Below are positions 33,592 through 41,958 of a DNA stretch of 64,000 bases, piece by piece. The stretch is taken from positions 62,001 to 126,000 of the forward strand of contig UQIT01000002.1 in assembly GCA_900541175.1 (NCBI GenBank). The letters are read 5' to 3'. The DNA comes from an uncultured Collinsella sp. GTDB lineage: Bacteria; Actinomycetota; Coriobacteriia; Coriobacteriales; Coriobacteriaceae. Positions within the stretch are counted from its first letter, which is position 1, and each line of letters starts with the position of its first letter. A program made the position numbers and the translations under genes. A model generated the notes under the pieces. The model was not told the origin of the DNA. It made no database searches and saw nothing but the letters and a program-made list of their open reading frames with translations.

Positions 33592-34284
33592 ATGGCCCGC
33601 GCCGAATCGGGACTCCCCGAGCAAATATCGGAGAAAATCATTCAATTGATTCTGGATGAACACCTTGAGCAAGGCGATCGCCTACCTAAGGAAACCGTGC
33701 TGGTCGAGCGCTTGGGCGCCGGCAGGAGCACCGTGCGCGAGGCCATGAAGTTGCTGCAGTCGCGCAATATCGTGCGCATTAAGCAGGGTTCGGGCACCTA
33801 TGTGGCGTCAAACCCCGGCGTTGCCGACGACCCGCTGGGCTTTACCTTTATCGACGACAAGCAGCGTCTGGCGCGCGACCTACTCGAGGTGCGCTTTATG
33901 ATCGAGCCGCAGATGGCACGCTTGGCGGCCGAGCACGCAACCAACGATCAGGTCGTCTGTATCAAAGAGCTCTGCGACGAATCCGAGCGCCTGGCCGAGG
34001 CCGGTGAGGATTACTCCGCCGCCGACACCGCGTTCCACAATGCCATTGCCGAAAGCTCCGGAAACCTCGTCGTTCCCCGCCTGATGGGCGTGTTCAAGGC
34101 ATCCGTCCCCCTCTTTATCGACGTGACTGGCAAAAAGCTCGTCGAGGAAACTATCCGCACGCACCGCGATGTGGCCGACGCCATCGCCTCGCGCAATCCC
34201 ACCGCCGCGCACGACGCGATGTACCTGCATCTGGTGTACAACCGCAACATGATCGCAGAGGGAGCGCAGGAACAGAGCAAATAG
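33592..34284 (+). CDS. GntR-family regulator (FadR/FCD type) of the gluconate permease operon
   Basis: A 230-aa regulator. Winged helix at the N-terminus (RLPKETVLVERLGAGRSTVREA and GSGTYVASNPG), then an FCD helical ligand domain (DTAFHNAIAE, with HRDVADAIASRN). The start at 33592 is supported by an AAAGGTAT site; the longer frame adds nine codons. It is divergent from the GntP/dehydratase operon, and palindromic ATCTGAT operators lie between, so it probably represses that operon and itself in response to a sugar acid. Confidence 0.85.
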   Translation: MARAESGLPEQISEKIIQLILDEHLEQGDRLPKETVLVERLGAGRSTVREAMKLLQSRNIVRIKQGSGTYVASNPGVADDPLGFTFIDDKQRLARDLLEVRFMIEPQMARLAAEHATNDQVVCIKELCDESERLAEAGEDYSAADTAFHNAIAESSGNLVVPRLMGVFKASVPLFIDVTGKKLVEETIRTHRDVADAIASRNPTAAHDAMYLHLVYNRNMIAEGAQEQSK

Positions 34285-34327
34285 ACGTCCGCACGGCAAG
34301 GGCGAGACCACCGTTTACCTTTTAAAA

Positions 34328-34339
34328 GTGAACGTTCAC
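34328..34339 (+). promoter_or_regulatory. Uronate-regulon operator before kduD
   Basis: GTGAACGTTCAC, perfect palindrome, identical to the operators before the GPH transporter and uxaC. A degenerate copy (ATGAACGTTTCT) lies at 34418. A CCGTTT half-site lies 12 bp upstream. Confidence 0.7.
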
Positions 34340-34444
34340 CTGTTTTTAGGAGAATCTGTCTTTTAATTCCCCCTCTTCTCCTATACTGACCTTGTATGAA
34401 AAGCAAGACTTATATAGATGAACGTTTCTTTTGAAAGGATCGCT

Positions 34445-35254
34445 ATGTCTGATCTTATGGACAGCTTCCGCCTGGATGGCAAGGTCGCGCTCGTGACCGG
34501 CGCCACCTATGGCATCGGTATGGCCATTGCCGAGGCGCTCGGAGAGGCCGGCGCCAAGATCGCCTTTAACGCACGTCACGCCGACAAGGTCGCCGAGGCC
34601 GAGAAGCACTACCGCGAGCTGGGCTTTGAGGCTCATGGTTACGTGGCAGACGTCACCGACGAGGCCGCCGTTGCCGAGCTCATCGCCAAAATCGAGGCCG
34701 ACTTTGGCACCACGCCCGACATCCTGGTCAACAATGCCGGCGTCATTCAGCGCACCCCGATGCTCGACATGAGCGCCGAGGACTTCCGCCGCGTCGTCGA
34801 TATTGACCTCAACGCACCGTTTATCGTGTCCAAGGCCTGCCTGCCCGGCATGATCGCCAAGGGCCACGGCAAGATCATCAACATCTGCTCGATGATGAGC
34901 GAGCTAGGTCGCGAGACCATCGCCGGCTATGCCGCCGCCAAGGGCGGACTCAAGATGCTCACCAAGAACATCTGCTCGGAGTTTGGCGAGGCCAATATCC
35001 AGTGCAACGGCATTGGACCCGGCTACATCGCCACGCCGCAAACCGCGCCGCTGCGCGAGACGCAGCCCGACGGCAGCCGCCACCCGTTTGACCAGTTCAT
35101 CATTGCCAAGACGCCGGCCGCCCGTTGGGGCACGCCCGAGGACCTGAAGGGCCCCGCCGTGTTCCTGGCTTCCGACGCGTCGAACTTCGTCAACGGCCAC
35201 ATCCTCTACGTCGACGGCGGCATCCTCGCATACATTGGAAAGCAGCCGCAGTAA
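34445..35254 (+). CDS. KduD/DhuD-like short-chain dehydrogenase
   Basis: NAD(P)H oxidoreductase of 269 aa, classical SDR: cofactor loop TGATYGIGMAIAE, NNAG, the active-site Ser before YAAAKGG (the Y-x3-K pair), and GPGYIATPQT. It reduces 3-deoxy-D-glycero-2,5-hexodiulosonate to KDG in the unsaturated-uronate pathway; the related gluconate 5-dehydrogenase reaction cannot be ruled out by sequence. The start at 34445 has a GAAAGGAT site. An RpiB-fold isomerase gene follows on the same strand, and the promoter has the same operator as the pectin operons, which supports the uronate role. Confidence 0.85.
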   Translation: MSDLMDSFRLDGKVALVTGATYGIGMAIAEALGEAGAKIAFNARHADKVAEAEKHYRELGFEAHGYVADVTDEAAVAELIAKIEADFGTTPDILVNNAGVIQRTPMLDMSAEDFRRVVDIDLNAPFIVSKACLPGMIAKGHGKIINICSMMSELGRETIAGYAAAKGGLKMLTKNICSEFGEANIQCNGIGPGYIATPQTAPLRETQPDGSRHPFDQFIIAKTPAARWGTPEDLKGPAVFLASDASNFVNGHILYVDGGILAYIGKQPQ

Positions 35255-35267
35255 GACGTCTGGGCGA

Positions 35268-35377
35268 GGCGGTGGACGATAAGGTCTGCTGCTCGAACAG
35301 TCCTGACTCGCACGAAGAGCACATTAAGTGCTCTTCGGCTCGTGCGGAACTCGCGACAGACCTTATCGTCCACCGCC
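35268..35377. repeat. 110-bp element with perfect 21-bp inverted ends and an inner hairpin
   Basis: The arm starting GGCGGTGGACGATAAGG (35268-35288) is matched perfectly by 35357-35377; inside, GAAGAGCAC pairs with GTGCTCTTC. It sits between the kduD-like gene and the isomerase gene, so it would be in their shared transcript. Confidence 0.8.
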
Positions 35378-35456
35378 CGCAGAGCGGCTTCTCTGTTGGA
35401 GATGCCATGCAACATAACGAACCATTAATTTAGAAAATAGTGGAAGGTTACCTATC

Positions 35457-36098
35457 ATGAAAATCGCTCTGATTAATGAGAACTCTCAGAACTCCAAGAA
35501 CCCTATGATTGAGGCTGCCCTTAAGAAGGTTGTCGAACCCATGGGCCACACCGTCTTTAACTATGGCATGTATGCCGACGCCGATTCCAAGCCCCTCACC
35601 TACGTGCAGAACGGCATCCTTGCCGCCGTGCTGCTGAACTCCGGCGCTGCCGACTACGTCGTGACCGGCTGCGGCACCGGCGAGGGCGCCATGCTCGCCT
35701 GTAACTCCTTCCCCGGCGTGCTGTGCGGCCACGTTGCCGACCCGCTCGACGCCTACACCTTTGCCCAGGTCAACGATGGCAACGCCGTTGCCATGCCCTT
35801 CGCCCTCAAGAACGGCTGGGGCCAGGAGCTCAATCTTGAGTACACCTTCGAGAAGCTCTTTGGCTTTGGTTCGGGCAACGGCTATCCTGCCGAGCGCGTT
35901 GAGCCCGAGCAGCGCAACAAGAAGATCCTCGACGGCGTGCGCGCTGTGACCATGCGTCCGCTCGTCGACGTCCTGGGCGAGATCGATCAGGACCTGGTGA
36001 AGGGCGCACTTGCCGGCGAGCACTTCCAGGAGTACTTCTTTGCCAACGCCACCGACGAGGCCATCATCGCCAAGGTCAAGGAGCTCCTGGGGCTCTAA
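35457..36098 (+). CDS. RpiB/LacAB-fold isomerase, probable DhuI of unsaturated uronate breakdown
   Basis: A 213-aa protein of the RpiB/LacA/LacB fold (MKIALINENSQNSKNPMI..., VVTGCGTGEGAMLACN). In streptococci a protein of this fold (DhuI) converts 4-deoxy-L-threo-5-hexosulose uronate to the substrate of DhuD, replacing KduI. Here it follows the KduD/DhuD-like gene, and no KduI gene is visible, so the same job is likely. The alternative, a pentose-phosphate isomerase, is less consistent with the context. Good GGAAGG site; strong terminator after the stop. Confidence 0.8.
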   Translation: MKIALINENSQNSKNPMIEAALKKVVEPMGHTVFNYGMYADADSKPLTYVQNGILAAVLLNSGAADYVVTGCGTGEGAMLACNSFPGVLCGHVADPLDAYTFAQVNDGNAVAMPFALKNGWGQELNLEYTFEKLFGFGSGNGYPAERVEPEQRNKKILDGVRAVTMRPLVDVLGEIDQDLVKGALAGEHFQEYFFANATDEAIIAKVKELLGL

Positions 36099-36124
36099 TC
36101 GCACGACTCATTGCGGCTAACGCA

Positions 36125-36164
36125 AGCGGCGGTCGTCCCACGTACGGGACGACCGCCGCTTTTT
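36125..36164 (+). terminator. Terminator after the isomerase gene
   Basis: 15-bp stem (AGCGGCGGTCGTCCC and its complement) with a 6-nt loop and TTTT after. Confidence 0.92.
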
Positions 36165-36218
36165 GCTATCTACCGACTGACGCCGCGGGGATAGGCCTCA
36201 CATGCACCAAGGGGTTGA

Positions 36219-38168
36219 CTAGAGCTCGCAGGCAATCTTGTAGCCGTCGCCGATGGCGTCGCGGATGTTGCCGCACTTGTTGGCATCACCCAACACGTGG
36301 GTGGTAACGCCGGCTGCAGCAAGGTCGTCGGCCAACTTGGTATTGGGACGATAGCCCATGGCAAGCACCAGCGTATCGGCACCGGTGATGGTGTGGACCT
36401 CGCCGTCCTTTTCGTAACTGATGGTGTCCTCTGTGATCTCGGTCACCTTGGCCTCGGTCAGCACGTGGACGCCCTTGGAGAGCATGCGCGTGATGAGCAC
36501 CGCGCGACCGGCGCCACCCTCGTTGGCGGCGAGCGTCTTGGTCATCTCGATAACGGTGACATCGCGGTTGGCCGGCGAGAGGTCATTGACCAGCGGGGCC
36601 AGGTAATCTGCCGTCTCGCAGCCGACGGTGCCGCCGCCCACGACGACGATCTTCTTACCCGGGAAAGCCTTGCCACCCAGCAGGTCGTCGGCCGTCATAA
36701 CCTGCTTAAAGCCCTTCATAAAGGCCGGAGCGATGGGCTCGGCGCCATAAGTCAGGACGACCTCGTAACCCGCGTAGTCACGCTGAATGTCCTCGGCAGT
36801 AAGCTCGGTGCCAAATACGCACTTCACGCCGGCCTCGGCCAGGCGACGGTACTGATACTTGATCACGCGGGTGAGCTCCTGCTTTGCCGGCGGAACGGCT
36901 GCGATGCGCATCTCGCCGCCCGGCTCATCCTGCTTATCCACGAGCACCACGTTGTGGCCGCGCTTGGCGGCAATGTAGGCCGCCTCCATACCCGCAGGAC
37001 CGGCACCCACAACCAGCACGTTCTTGACCTCGGCGGCAGGCTCGTAGCCAGCCTCGTCGCGCTCCACGTCCGGGTTGACAGTGCAGGAGATGCGCTTGCC
37101 AAACATAATGCCGTTCAGGCAGCGCAGGCAGCCGATGCAGGGGCGGATGTCGTCGGCGTTGCCGGCAGCGGCCTTATTGCAGAACTCGGCATCGCACAGA
37201 TTGGCGCGGCCCATCATGCAGATGTCGGCAGCGCCGTCCTCGATCAGCTCCTCGGCGATCCAGGCCTCGTTGATACGTCCGACGGTGGCGACGGGAATGT
37301 TGACGTGCTTCTTGATCTCGCGCGAGCAGGCGGCATGCGAGGCCTGCTGCGTACCGGCGGCGGGAATCGCGGAGCCGCGCTTGATGGTGGTGCCGCCCGA
37401 CACATGAATCATGTCGACGCCGGCCTTCTCCAGGCGACGCGAGACGTAGATCATGTCGTTGAGGGTCAGGCCGCCATCGGTGTACTCGTCGCCCGAGATA
37501 CGGACGTCGATGATAAAGTCCTTGCCGCAGCGCTCGCGAATCTCAGCGATGACCTCGAGTAAGAAGCGCATGCGGGCGTCGAGCGAGCCGCCGTACTCAT
37601 CGGTACGCTTGTTATAGAGCGGGGTCAAGAAACCGCCGAGCATGCCGTGGGCGTGCGCCGCATGGACCTCGACGCCATCGACACCGGCCTTCTGCATACG
37701 CACGGCAGCGTCGCCAAACTGATGCGTGAGCTCGTGAATCTCATCGACCGTAATGGGGCGCGGCGCCTCGCGGGCATAGGATGGGCCCACAAAGGACGGA
37801 GCGATCAGGCGCGGCGTACCCGGAATGTTAAAGGCCATGTAGGCGGGGTGGAAGAGCTGCGGCATGATCTTGCAGCCATACTCGTGGACGGCCGCGGCGA
37901 GCTTTTCCCAGCCAGGGATAAACGTGTCGTCGTAGCAGCACATGTCACCCGGCAGATAGGTATAGGTAGGCTCGACCGTCACGACCTCGGTAATGATGAG
38001 GCCCACGCCGCCCTTGGCGCGGGCACGGTAATGATCGACCAAGTCGTCGGTCACATAGCCATGATCGGCCAGGTTGGTGGACACCGGCGGCATAAAGACG
38101 CGGTTCTTGACCTCGGTCGTACCGACCTTGATCGGACTAAAGAGCATCGGGTAGGCGGAGGACTCCAT
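36219..38168 (-). CDS. Old-yellow-enzyme/dienoyl-CoA reductase-like flavin oxidoreductase
   Basis: A 649-aa iron-sulfur flavoprotein. The N-terminal half is a FMN-binding TIM barrel (LFSPIKVGTTEVKNRVFMPP, DGVEVHAAHAHGM), then a cluster motif CIGCLRCLNG...SCTVNP, then an FAD/NAD(P) reductase domain (VLVVGAGPAGMEAAYIAAK and VVVGGGTVGCETADYL). The layout is that of 2,4-dienoyl-CoA reductase, trimethylamine dehydrogenase and the bile-acid enzymes BaiCD/BaiH. Gut relatives reduce enoate or steroid double bonds, but the substrate here cannot be told. It stands alone in its transcription unit. Confidence 0.85.
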   Translation of the reverse strand: MESSAYPMLFSPIKVGTTEVKNRVFMPPVSTNLADHGYVTDDLVDHYRARAKGGVGLIITEVVTVEPTYTYLPGDMCCYDDTFIPGWEKLAAAVHEYGCKIMPQLFHPAYMAFNIPGTPRLIAPSFVGPSYAREAPRPITVDEIHELTHQFGDAAVRMQKAGVDGVEVHAAHAHGMLGGFLTPLYNKRTDEYGGSLDARMRFLLEVIAEIRERCGKDFIIDVRISGDEYTDGGLTLNDMIYVSRRLEKAGVDMIHVSGGTTIKRGSAIPAAGTQQASHAACSREIKKHVNIPVATVGRINEAWIAEELIEDGAADICMMGRANLCDAEFCNKAAAGNADDIRPCIGCLRCLNGIMFGKRISCTVNPDVERDEAGYEPAAEVKNVLVVGAGPAGMEAAYIAAKRGHNVVLVDKQDEPGGEMRIAAVPPAKQELTRVIKYQYRRLAEAGVKCVFGTELTAEDIQRDYAGYEVVLTYGAEPIAPAFMKGFKQVMTADDLLGGKAFPGKKIVVVGGGTVGCETADYLAPLVNDLSPANRDVTVIEMTKTLAANEGGAGRAVLITRMLSKGVHVLTEAKVTEITEDTISYEKDGEVHTITGADTLVLAMGYRPNTKLADDLAAAGVTTHVLGDANKCGNIRDAIGDGYKIACEL

Positions 38169-38286
38169 ACAGGGTTCCTTTCATTTGAGCCGCTCGGCGG
38201 CAGTTGCTGACGTACCTATCGTATCAGTATCCGCCGCATTCGTACTCGCTCGCACTCCCCACTTTCAATCCCAACCCTCACAAAAA

Positions 38287-38353
38287 AGTTGCGGTGGAAT
38301 ACGGAGTAGGTGAGGCTTTTGACAGGCAAAACAGTCCGTATTTCACCGCAACT
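38287..38353. repeat. 67-bp palindrome, family C copy 3
   Basis: Arms AGTTGCGGTGGAATACGGA and its near-perfect complement, same total length as the other two family C copies, between the two flavoprotein genes. Confidence 0.85.
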
Positions 38354-38369
38354 GATGGGCGGGATGGAG

Positions 38370-39587
38370 TTAGAGGCCCAGGTAGCTGGTCATGCCTTCG
38401 ACGGCGAGCTTGGCGCCTGCCACGGCATGAACCACGGTGAGCGGGCCGTTAACCACGTCGCCGGCGGCAAAGACACCAGGCACGGTGGTCATACCGTACT
38501 CGTCGACCGAAAGAAGGCCGCGATGATCGGTCTCCAGACCGCCCGTCGTAAGCACAAGCTTGTCCTTGGGCACCTGCGAAGCCGCGATCACAACTGTGTC
38601 GGCGGACACATGGTCGAGCTCTTCCTCATAGCCCACCACGTTGTTGTCCTCGTCAAAGATAGCCGTCTCGAACACCGGACCGTTATCGTCGATGGCGCAG
38701 ATCGCCTTGCCGCACACAATCTCGGCACCGTCAAGCTCGGTCAGCTCGACCTCGTCGTCGATGGCCGAGATATGGCGCGAGCGTGCATACACAGTGACCT
38801 TGCGAGCACCCGAACGCAGCGCCGTGCGGGCCACATCCATGGCCACATTACCGGCACCGATGACCGCCACGTTCTGCCCGATCGCCACGCTCGTGGGATC
38901 GACCAGGTAATCGATACCAAACAGCACGTTGCCGCGCGACTCGCCGGGAATGCCCAGTTTGCGGGCACGCCAGGTACCGGTACCAACAAAGACCGCATCG
39001 TAGCCGTCGCGCAGCAGGTCGTCGATATGCAGCGCGCCACCGATGGTGGTCGAGGGGCGCACGCGCACGCCAAGCGAGCACATCACATGACGGTACTTTT
39101 GCACGAGCGCACGGGGCAGGCGGAACTCGGGGATACCGTACTCCAGCACACCGCCGATCTCGGGGCGCTGTTCAAATACCGTGACGGCACAGCCCAGCTG
39201 GGCCACCTTAATGGCCACGGTAATACCGGCGGGACCGGAACCGACCACAGCAATCTGTTTGCCGCACGACGGTGCGGGCTTCCACTCCTTACGATCCAAA
39301 TATGCCGTGGAGATATAGTTCTCGATGCTCGAGAAATGCACCGGCGCGCCCTTGCGGCCCTGGATGCAAGCGCCCTCGCACTGGCCCGAATGATTGCACA
39401 CCATGGAGCAGACCGCGCTCATGGGATTGTTCTGGAACAGTAGCTCGCCCGCCTCTTCTAGACGACGCTGTTTGAACAGGTCGATGACCTGCGGAATAGG
39501 CGTCTGAACCGGGCAGCCCTTAATCTGACAGAACGCCCTTTTACAACCTAGGCAACGATTCGCCTCTTCGACAATGTGGATAGCCAC
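38370..39587 (-). CDS. GltD-like FAD/NAD(P) oxidoreductase with N-terminal iron-sulfur domain
   Basis: A 405-aa protein like the small subunit of glutamate synthase and NADH-dependent reductases of that family. The N-terminal cysteines CLGCKRAFC...GCPVQTPIPQ and CSMVCNHSGQCEGACI should bind 4Fe-4S clusters; two dinucleotide folds follow (AVVGSGPAGITVAIK and AVIGAGNVAMDVART), ending in VFAAGDVVNGP. I use the GTG at 39587, preceded by AAAGGGGAG, instead of the upstream ATG without a site. No GltB partner is near, so it probably passes electrons to another enzyme. Confidence 0.85.
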   Translation of the reverse strand: MAIHIVEEANRCLGCKRAFCQIKGCPVQTPIPQVIDLFKQRRLEEAGELLFQNNPMSAVCSMVCNHSGQCEGACIQGRKGAPVHFSSIENYISTAYLDRKEWKPAPSCGKQIAVVGSGPAGITVAIKVAQLGCAVTVFEQRPEIGGVLEYGIPEFRLPRALVQKYRHVMCSLGVRVRPSTTIGGALHIDDLLRDGYDAVFVGTGTWRARKLGIPGESRGNVLFGIDYLVDPTSVAIGQNVAVIGAGNVAMDVARTALRSGARKVTVYARSRHISAIDDEVELTELDGAEIVCGKAICAIDDNGPVFETAIFDEDNNVVGYEEELDHVSADTVVIAASQVPKDKLVLTTGGLETDHRGLLSVDEYGMTTVPGVFAAGDVVNGPLTVVHAVAGAKLAVEGMTSYLGL

Positions 39588-39690
39588 GCAACTCCCCTTT
39601 TTAATGCAATCCAATGGGGCGACGATAAAGACCCTTCACCGCCGCCCCCATGCAGGTAATCTCAATCTGCCGACACGGCAAAAGCCAATG

Positions 39691-40605
39691 CTATAGCTCG
39701 CGATGCGAAGCCCCGCAGCGAGCGGACATGTGCTCGAGTGTCGCCAGGCAGTCAGCCGCCGTCGCCGGCACGCTGTTCTCGACCACGCAGGGAATCCCAG
39801 GGCAGGCGGCAGCCGCCCAGGCCACCACGGGCTCAAAGTCATAGCGACCCGTCTCGCCCACGCCGTGGCACACCAGGCGTGAGCCCGTACCGTCGCACCA
39901 ACCGGCTTCGTCCTCGTTATCAACGACCTCAAAATCCTTGGCGTGCAGCACGCGAATCTTGCTGCCGCATAAATAGAGCATGCGCGCGGTGATTTCCTGC
40001 GCTTCGTCAACGACGCTGGGGTGCAGCAGCGACACTGGGTCATAGATCACGCCGAGCGACGGGCTCGAGACGCGCTCCAGCACCTCACGGCAGCGATCTG
40101 GCGTGTTGACCGTCTCGTTCCAACCGGGCTCAATTAGAACCTGACCGCCCACGGCCTCGGCCCGATCGCAGACGTGTGCGAGTCCGTCCATAAAAGCCTC
40201 GAGTGCCTCATCAGTCGTGCGGTCGTCAGCAACGCGGTTTTGCGCATTGGGGCGACCGGTCTCGGTACCCACCGGGCATCCGCCGAGCATCTGGGCAAAG
40301 TTCAAGCACGCCTCGTACTCGGCAAAGTTATCCATGAGCTGTTGGCGATCGGGCGTCGCCAGATTCTTATAGCAGCCGAGCACGGCGACCGAAACGCCCG
40401 CCTCGTCGAGCACCGCACGCAAATGGTCGGCAAGCTCGCGGGTCAGGCCGCCTCGATCGATCCCCATCGATGCGTAGAGCACCTTGCTCGGCAGCTGAAT
40501 GCACGAAAAGCCCAGCTCTCCCGCCATGCGAATGCGTTCCTCGACGGTTCCCTGCGGAAGGTCGTGCAAACGTACGCCCGGAGTAATAGCCCCCACGTTA
40601 TTCAC
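39691..40605 (-). CDS. Xylose-isomerase-like TIM-barrel protein
   Basis: A 304-aa sugar phosphate isomerase/epimerase-family protein. Typical stretches are LGFSCIQLPSK at the N-terminus, VLIEPGWNETVNTPDRCREVL, GVIYDPVSLLHPS and IRVLHAKDFEV; the acidic and His residues in these would bind the metal. The start is placed at the GTG at 40605, which overlaps the stop of the GH105 gene (GTGAATAA), implying coupling. It probably acts on a sugar released from the pectin side chain or backbone; the substrate is unknown. Confidence 0.75.
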   Translation of the reverse strand: MNNVGAITPGVRLHDLPQGTVEERIRMAGELGFSCIQLPSKVLYASMGIDRGGLTRELADHLRAVLDEAGVSVAVLGCYKNLATPDRQQLMDNFAEYEACLNFAQMLGGCPVGTETGRPNAQNRVADDRTTDEALEAFMDGLAHVCDRAEAVGGQVLIEPGWNETVNTPDRCREVLERVSSPSLGVIYDPVSLLHPSVVDEAQEITARMLYLCGSKIRVLHAKDFEVVDNEDEAGWCDGTGSRLVCHGVGETGRYDFEPVVAWAAAACPGIPCVVENSVPATAADCLATLEHMSARCGASHREL

Positions 40606-41836
40606 ATCCCTTATGAGCGTTGATGCCCGGGGTGTATCCGCCAAACGGGTCCTCGATGGAGCACACGCCCGAGGGGGCGAGCGGATCGCGCTTACCGGCC
40701 AGCTTGTCGTGATGCATGGTCTCGATATAGGCAAGCACCAGCGGCGCCACACCCTTTGCATCATTTTTGACCACGGGCTCGCTCATGTAGTAATCAAACG
40801 TGCCCTCGCGGTGCGCGGTGTTGCCCAGGCCCGCAACCAGGCAGATGTTGTCGAGCGCCAGCTGCCCGTCATACTCGGACAGGCAGGTCTCGCAGATGCC
40901 GTCGAAGGCGCGACGGCCGTACTGGTAGTAACGCTCGCCCAGCACGCCCAGACGCACGCCCTTCATGATGGCGTTGGCAAAGATGGCGCTGCCCGACTCC
41001 TCCAGGTAGTTAGGAGCGATATTGGGCAGGTTGATGACCTGGTGCCACATGCCGGTCTTCTCGTCCTGATACGGCAGCATGGCGTCGATCAGATCGTGGA
41101 ACATCTTGCGGATCTCGTCCTTCTCGGCCGACATCGAAGGCGGCATAAGCTCCCAGGTGTCGATGAGCGCCATGGCAAACCAGCCCTCGGCGCGCAGCCA
41201 GAAGTTAGCCGAAAGGCCGGTGACCGGGTCGCACCAGAACTGTTTGCGGCTCGCGTCGTAAGCGTGATAGTACAGACCGTTGAGGGGGTTGCGCATCAGG
41301 TCATGCACGACCTGGAACATATGGAAGCTGTCCGAGCAGGCACGACGGTTGTGGAAGCTCAGCTCGTACTGCATGTAGAACGGCTGGGCCATATACATGC
41401 CATCGAGCCAGATCTGGTTGGGATAGACGGCCTTGTGCCAAAACACGCCTTCTTTGGTGCGCGGCTGGGTCTCGAGCTGGCGGTAGATGGTGTCCATGGC
41501 GGCACGGTACTTGGGCTTGCCCACCAGGTCATAGAGCTTGTAGAGGGTCTTGCCCGCATTGACGTTATCGAGGTTGTACTCCTGCGGGTTGTAATGCTTG
41601 ATGGTACCGTCGTCCTGGACAAAGAAATCGATGTAGTCATCGGCAAAGGTCAGGTAGCGCTGCTCACCCGTGATCTCGTACAGCTCGATGAGCGCCTTGA
41701 TCATGCAGCCGTCGATATAGTTCCAGGTGTTCTCCTTGCCGGCGCGAATCTTTTCGATATTCCAAGCCGGCGCCTGCGGCGTAGAGGTTTCGATCAACTG
41801 CTCGATATAACGGTCCAGGATTTGATTGCAACCCAT
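40598..41836 (-). CDS. GH105 unsaturated rhamnogalacturonyl/galacturonyl hydrolase
   Basis: An alpha6/alpha6-barrel hydrolase of 412 aa that releases the unsaturated uronate from oligosaccharide ends made by pectate or rhamnogalacturonan lyases. Family stretches include WNYIDGCMIKALIELYE, FWHKAVYPNQIWLDGMYMAQPF and ANFWLRAEGWFAMAL; Asp in WLDGMYM is the expected catalytic residue. There is no signal peptide, so it acts inside the cell. The ATG at 41836 has a GAGGGG site; the ATG six codons earlier does not. Its promoter carries two operators of the uronate regulon and an AACGG direct repeat. Confidence 0.9.
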   Translation of the reverse strand: MGCNQILDRYIEQLIETSTPQAPAWNIEKIRAGKENTWNYIDGCMIKALIELYEITGEQRYLTFADDYIDFFVQDDGTIKHYNPQEYNLDNVNAGKTLYKLYDLVGKPKYRAAMDTIYRQLETQPRTKEGVFWHKAVYPNQIWLDGMYMAQPFYMQYELSFHNRRACSDSFHMFQVVHDLMRNPLNGLYYHAYDASRKQFWCDPVTGLSANFWLRAEGWFAMALIDTWELMPPSMSAEKDEIRKMFHDLIDAMLPYQDEKTGMWHQVINLPNIAPNYLEESGSAIFANAIMKGVRLGVLGERYYQYGRRAFDGICETCLSEYDGQLALDNICLVAGLGNTAHREGTFDYYMSEPVVKNDAKGVAPLVLAYIETMHHDKLAGKRDPLAPSGVCSIEDPFGGYTPGINAHKGCE

Positions 41837-41863
41837 TGCTGTCCCCTCTGACATAAACGATAG

Positions 41864-41875
41864 GTGAACGTTACC
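41864..41875 (-). promoter_or_regulatory. Uronate-regulon operator, GH105 promoter, proximal
   Basis: GTGAACGTTACC within AGGTGAACGTTACCCCT, close to the consensus palindrome. A TACACT hexamer (minus strand, 41879-41884) just upstream may be the -10 box. Confidence 0.6.
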
Positions 41876-41891
41876 CCTAGTGTAACGCGAA

Positions 41892-41929
41892 CGAGGAATA
41901 TAGGGTGAACGTTAACCCTATATTCCTCG
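41892..41929 (-). promoter_or_regulatory. 38-bp palindrome holding the distal operator, GH105 promoter
   Basis: 15-bp perfect arms (CGAGGAATATAGGGT and its complement) enclose GAACGTTA, so the operator GGGTGAACGTTAACCC lies at the centre of a longer palindrome. It is also placed where the upstream SGNH gene's transcript ends. Confidence 0.65.
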
Positions 41930-41930
41930 C

Positions 41931-41958
41931 GAACGGCAGACTTTTAGCGGCAAACGGC
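41931..41958 (-). promoter_or_regulatory. AACGG direct repeat, 21-bp spacing (copy c)
   Basis: GAACGG at 41931 and AAACGG at 41952, exactly 21 bp apart, starting 26 bp upstream of the distal operator GTGAACGTTAAC (41905). Its last part overlaps the 3' end of the SGNH gene. Confidence 0.5.

Noticed and set aside
34378..34444. Riboswitch upstream of the kduD-like gene
   Set aside because: The leader is short and explained by operators; no conserved aptamer pattern could be recognised.
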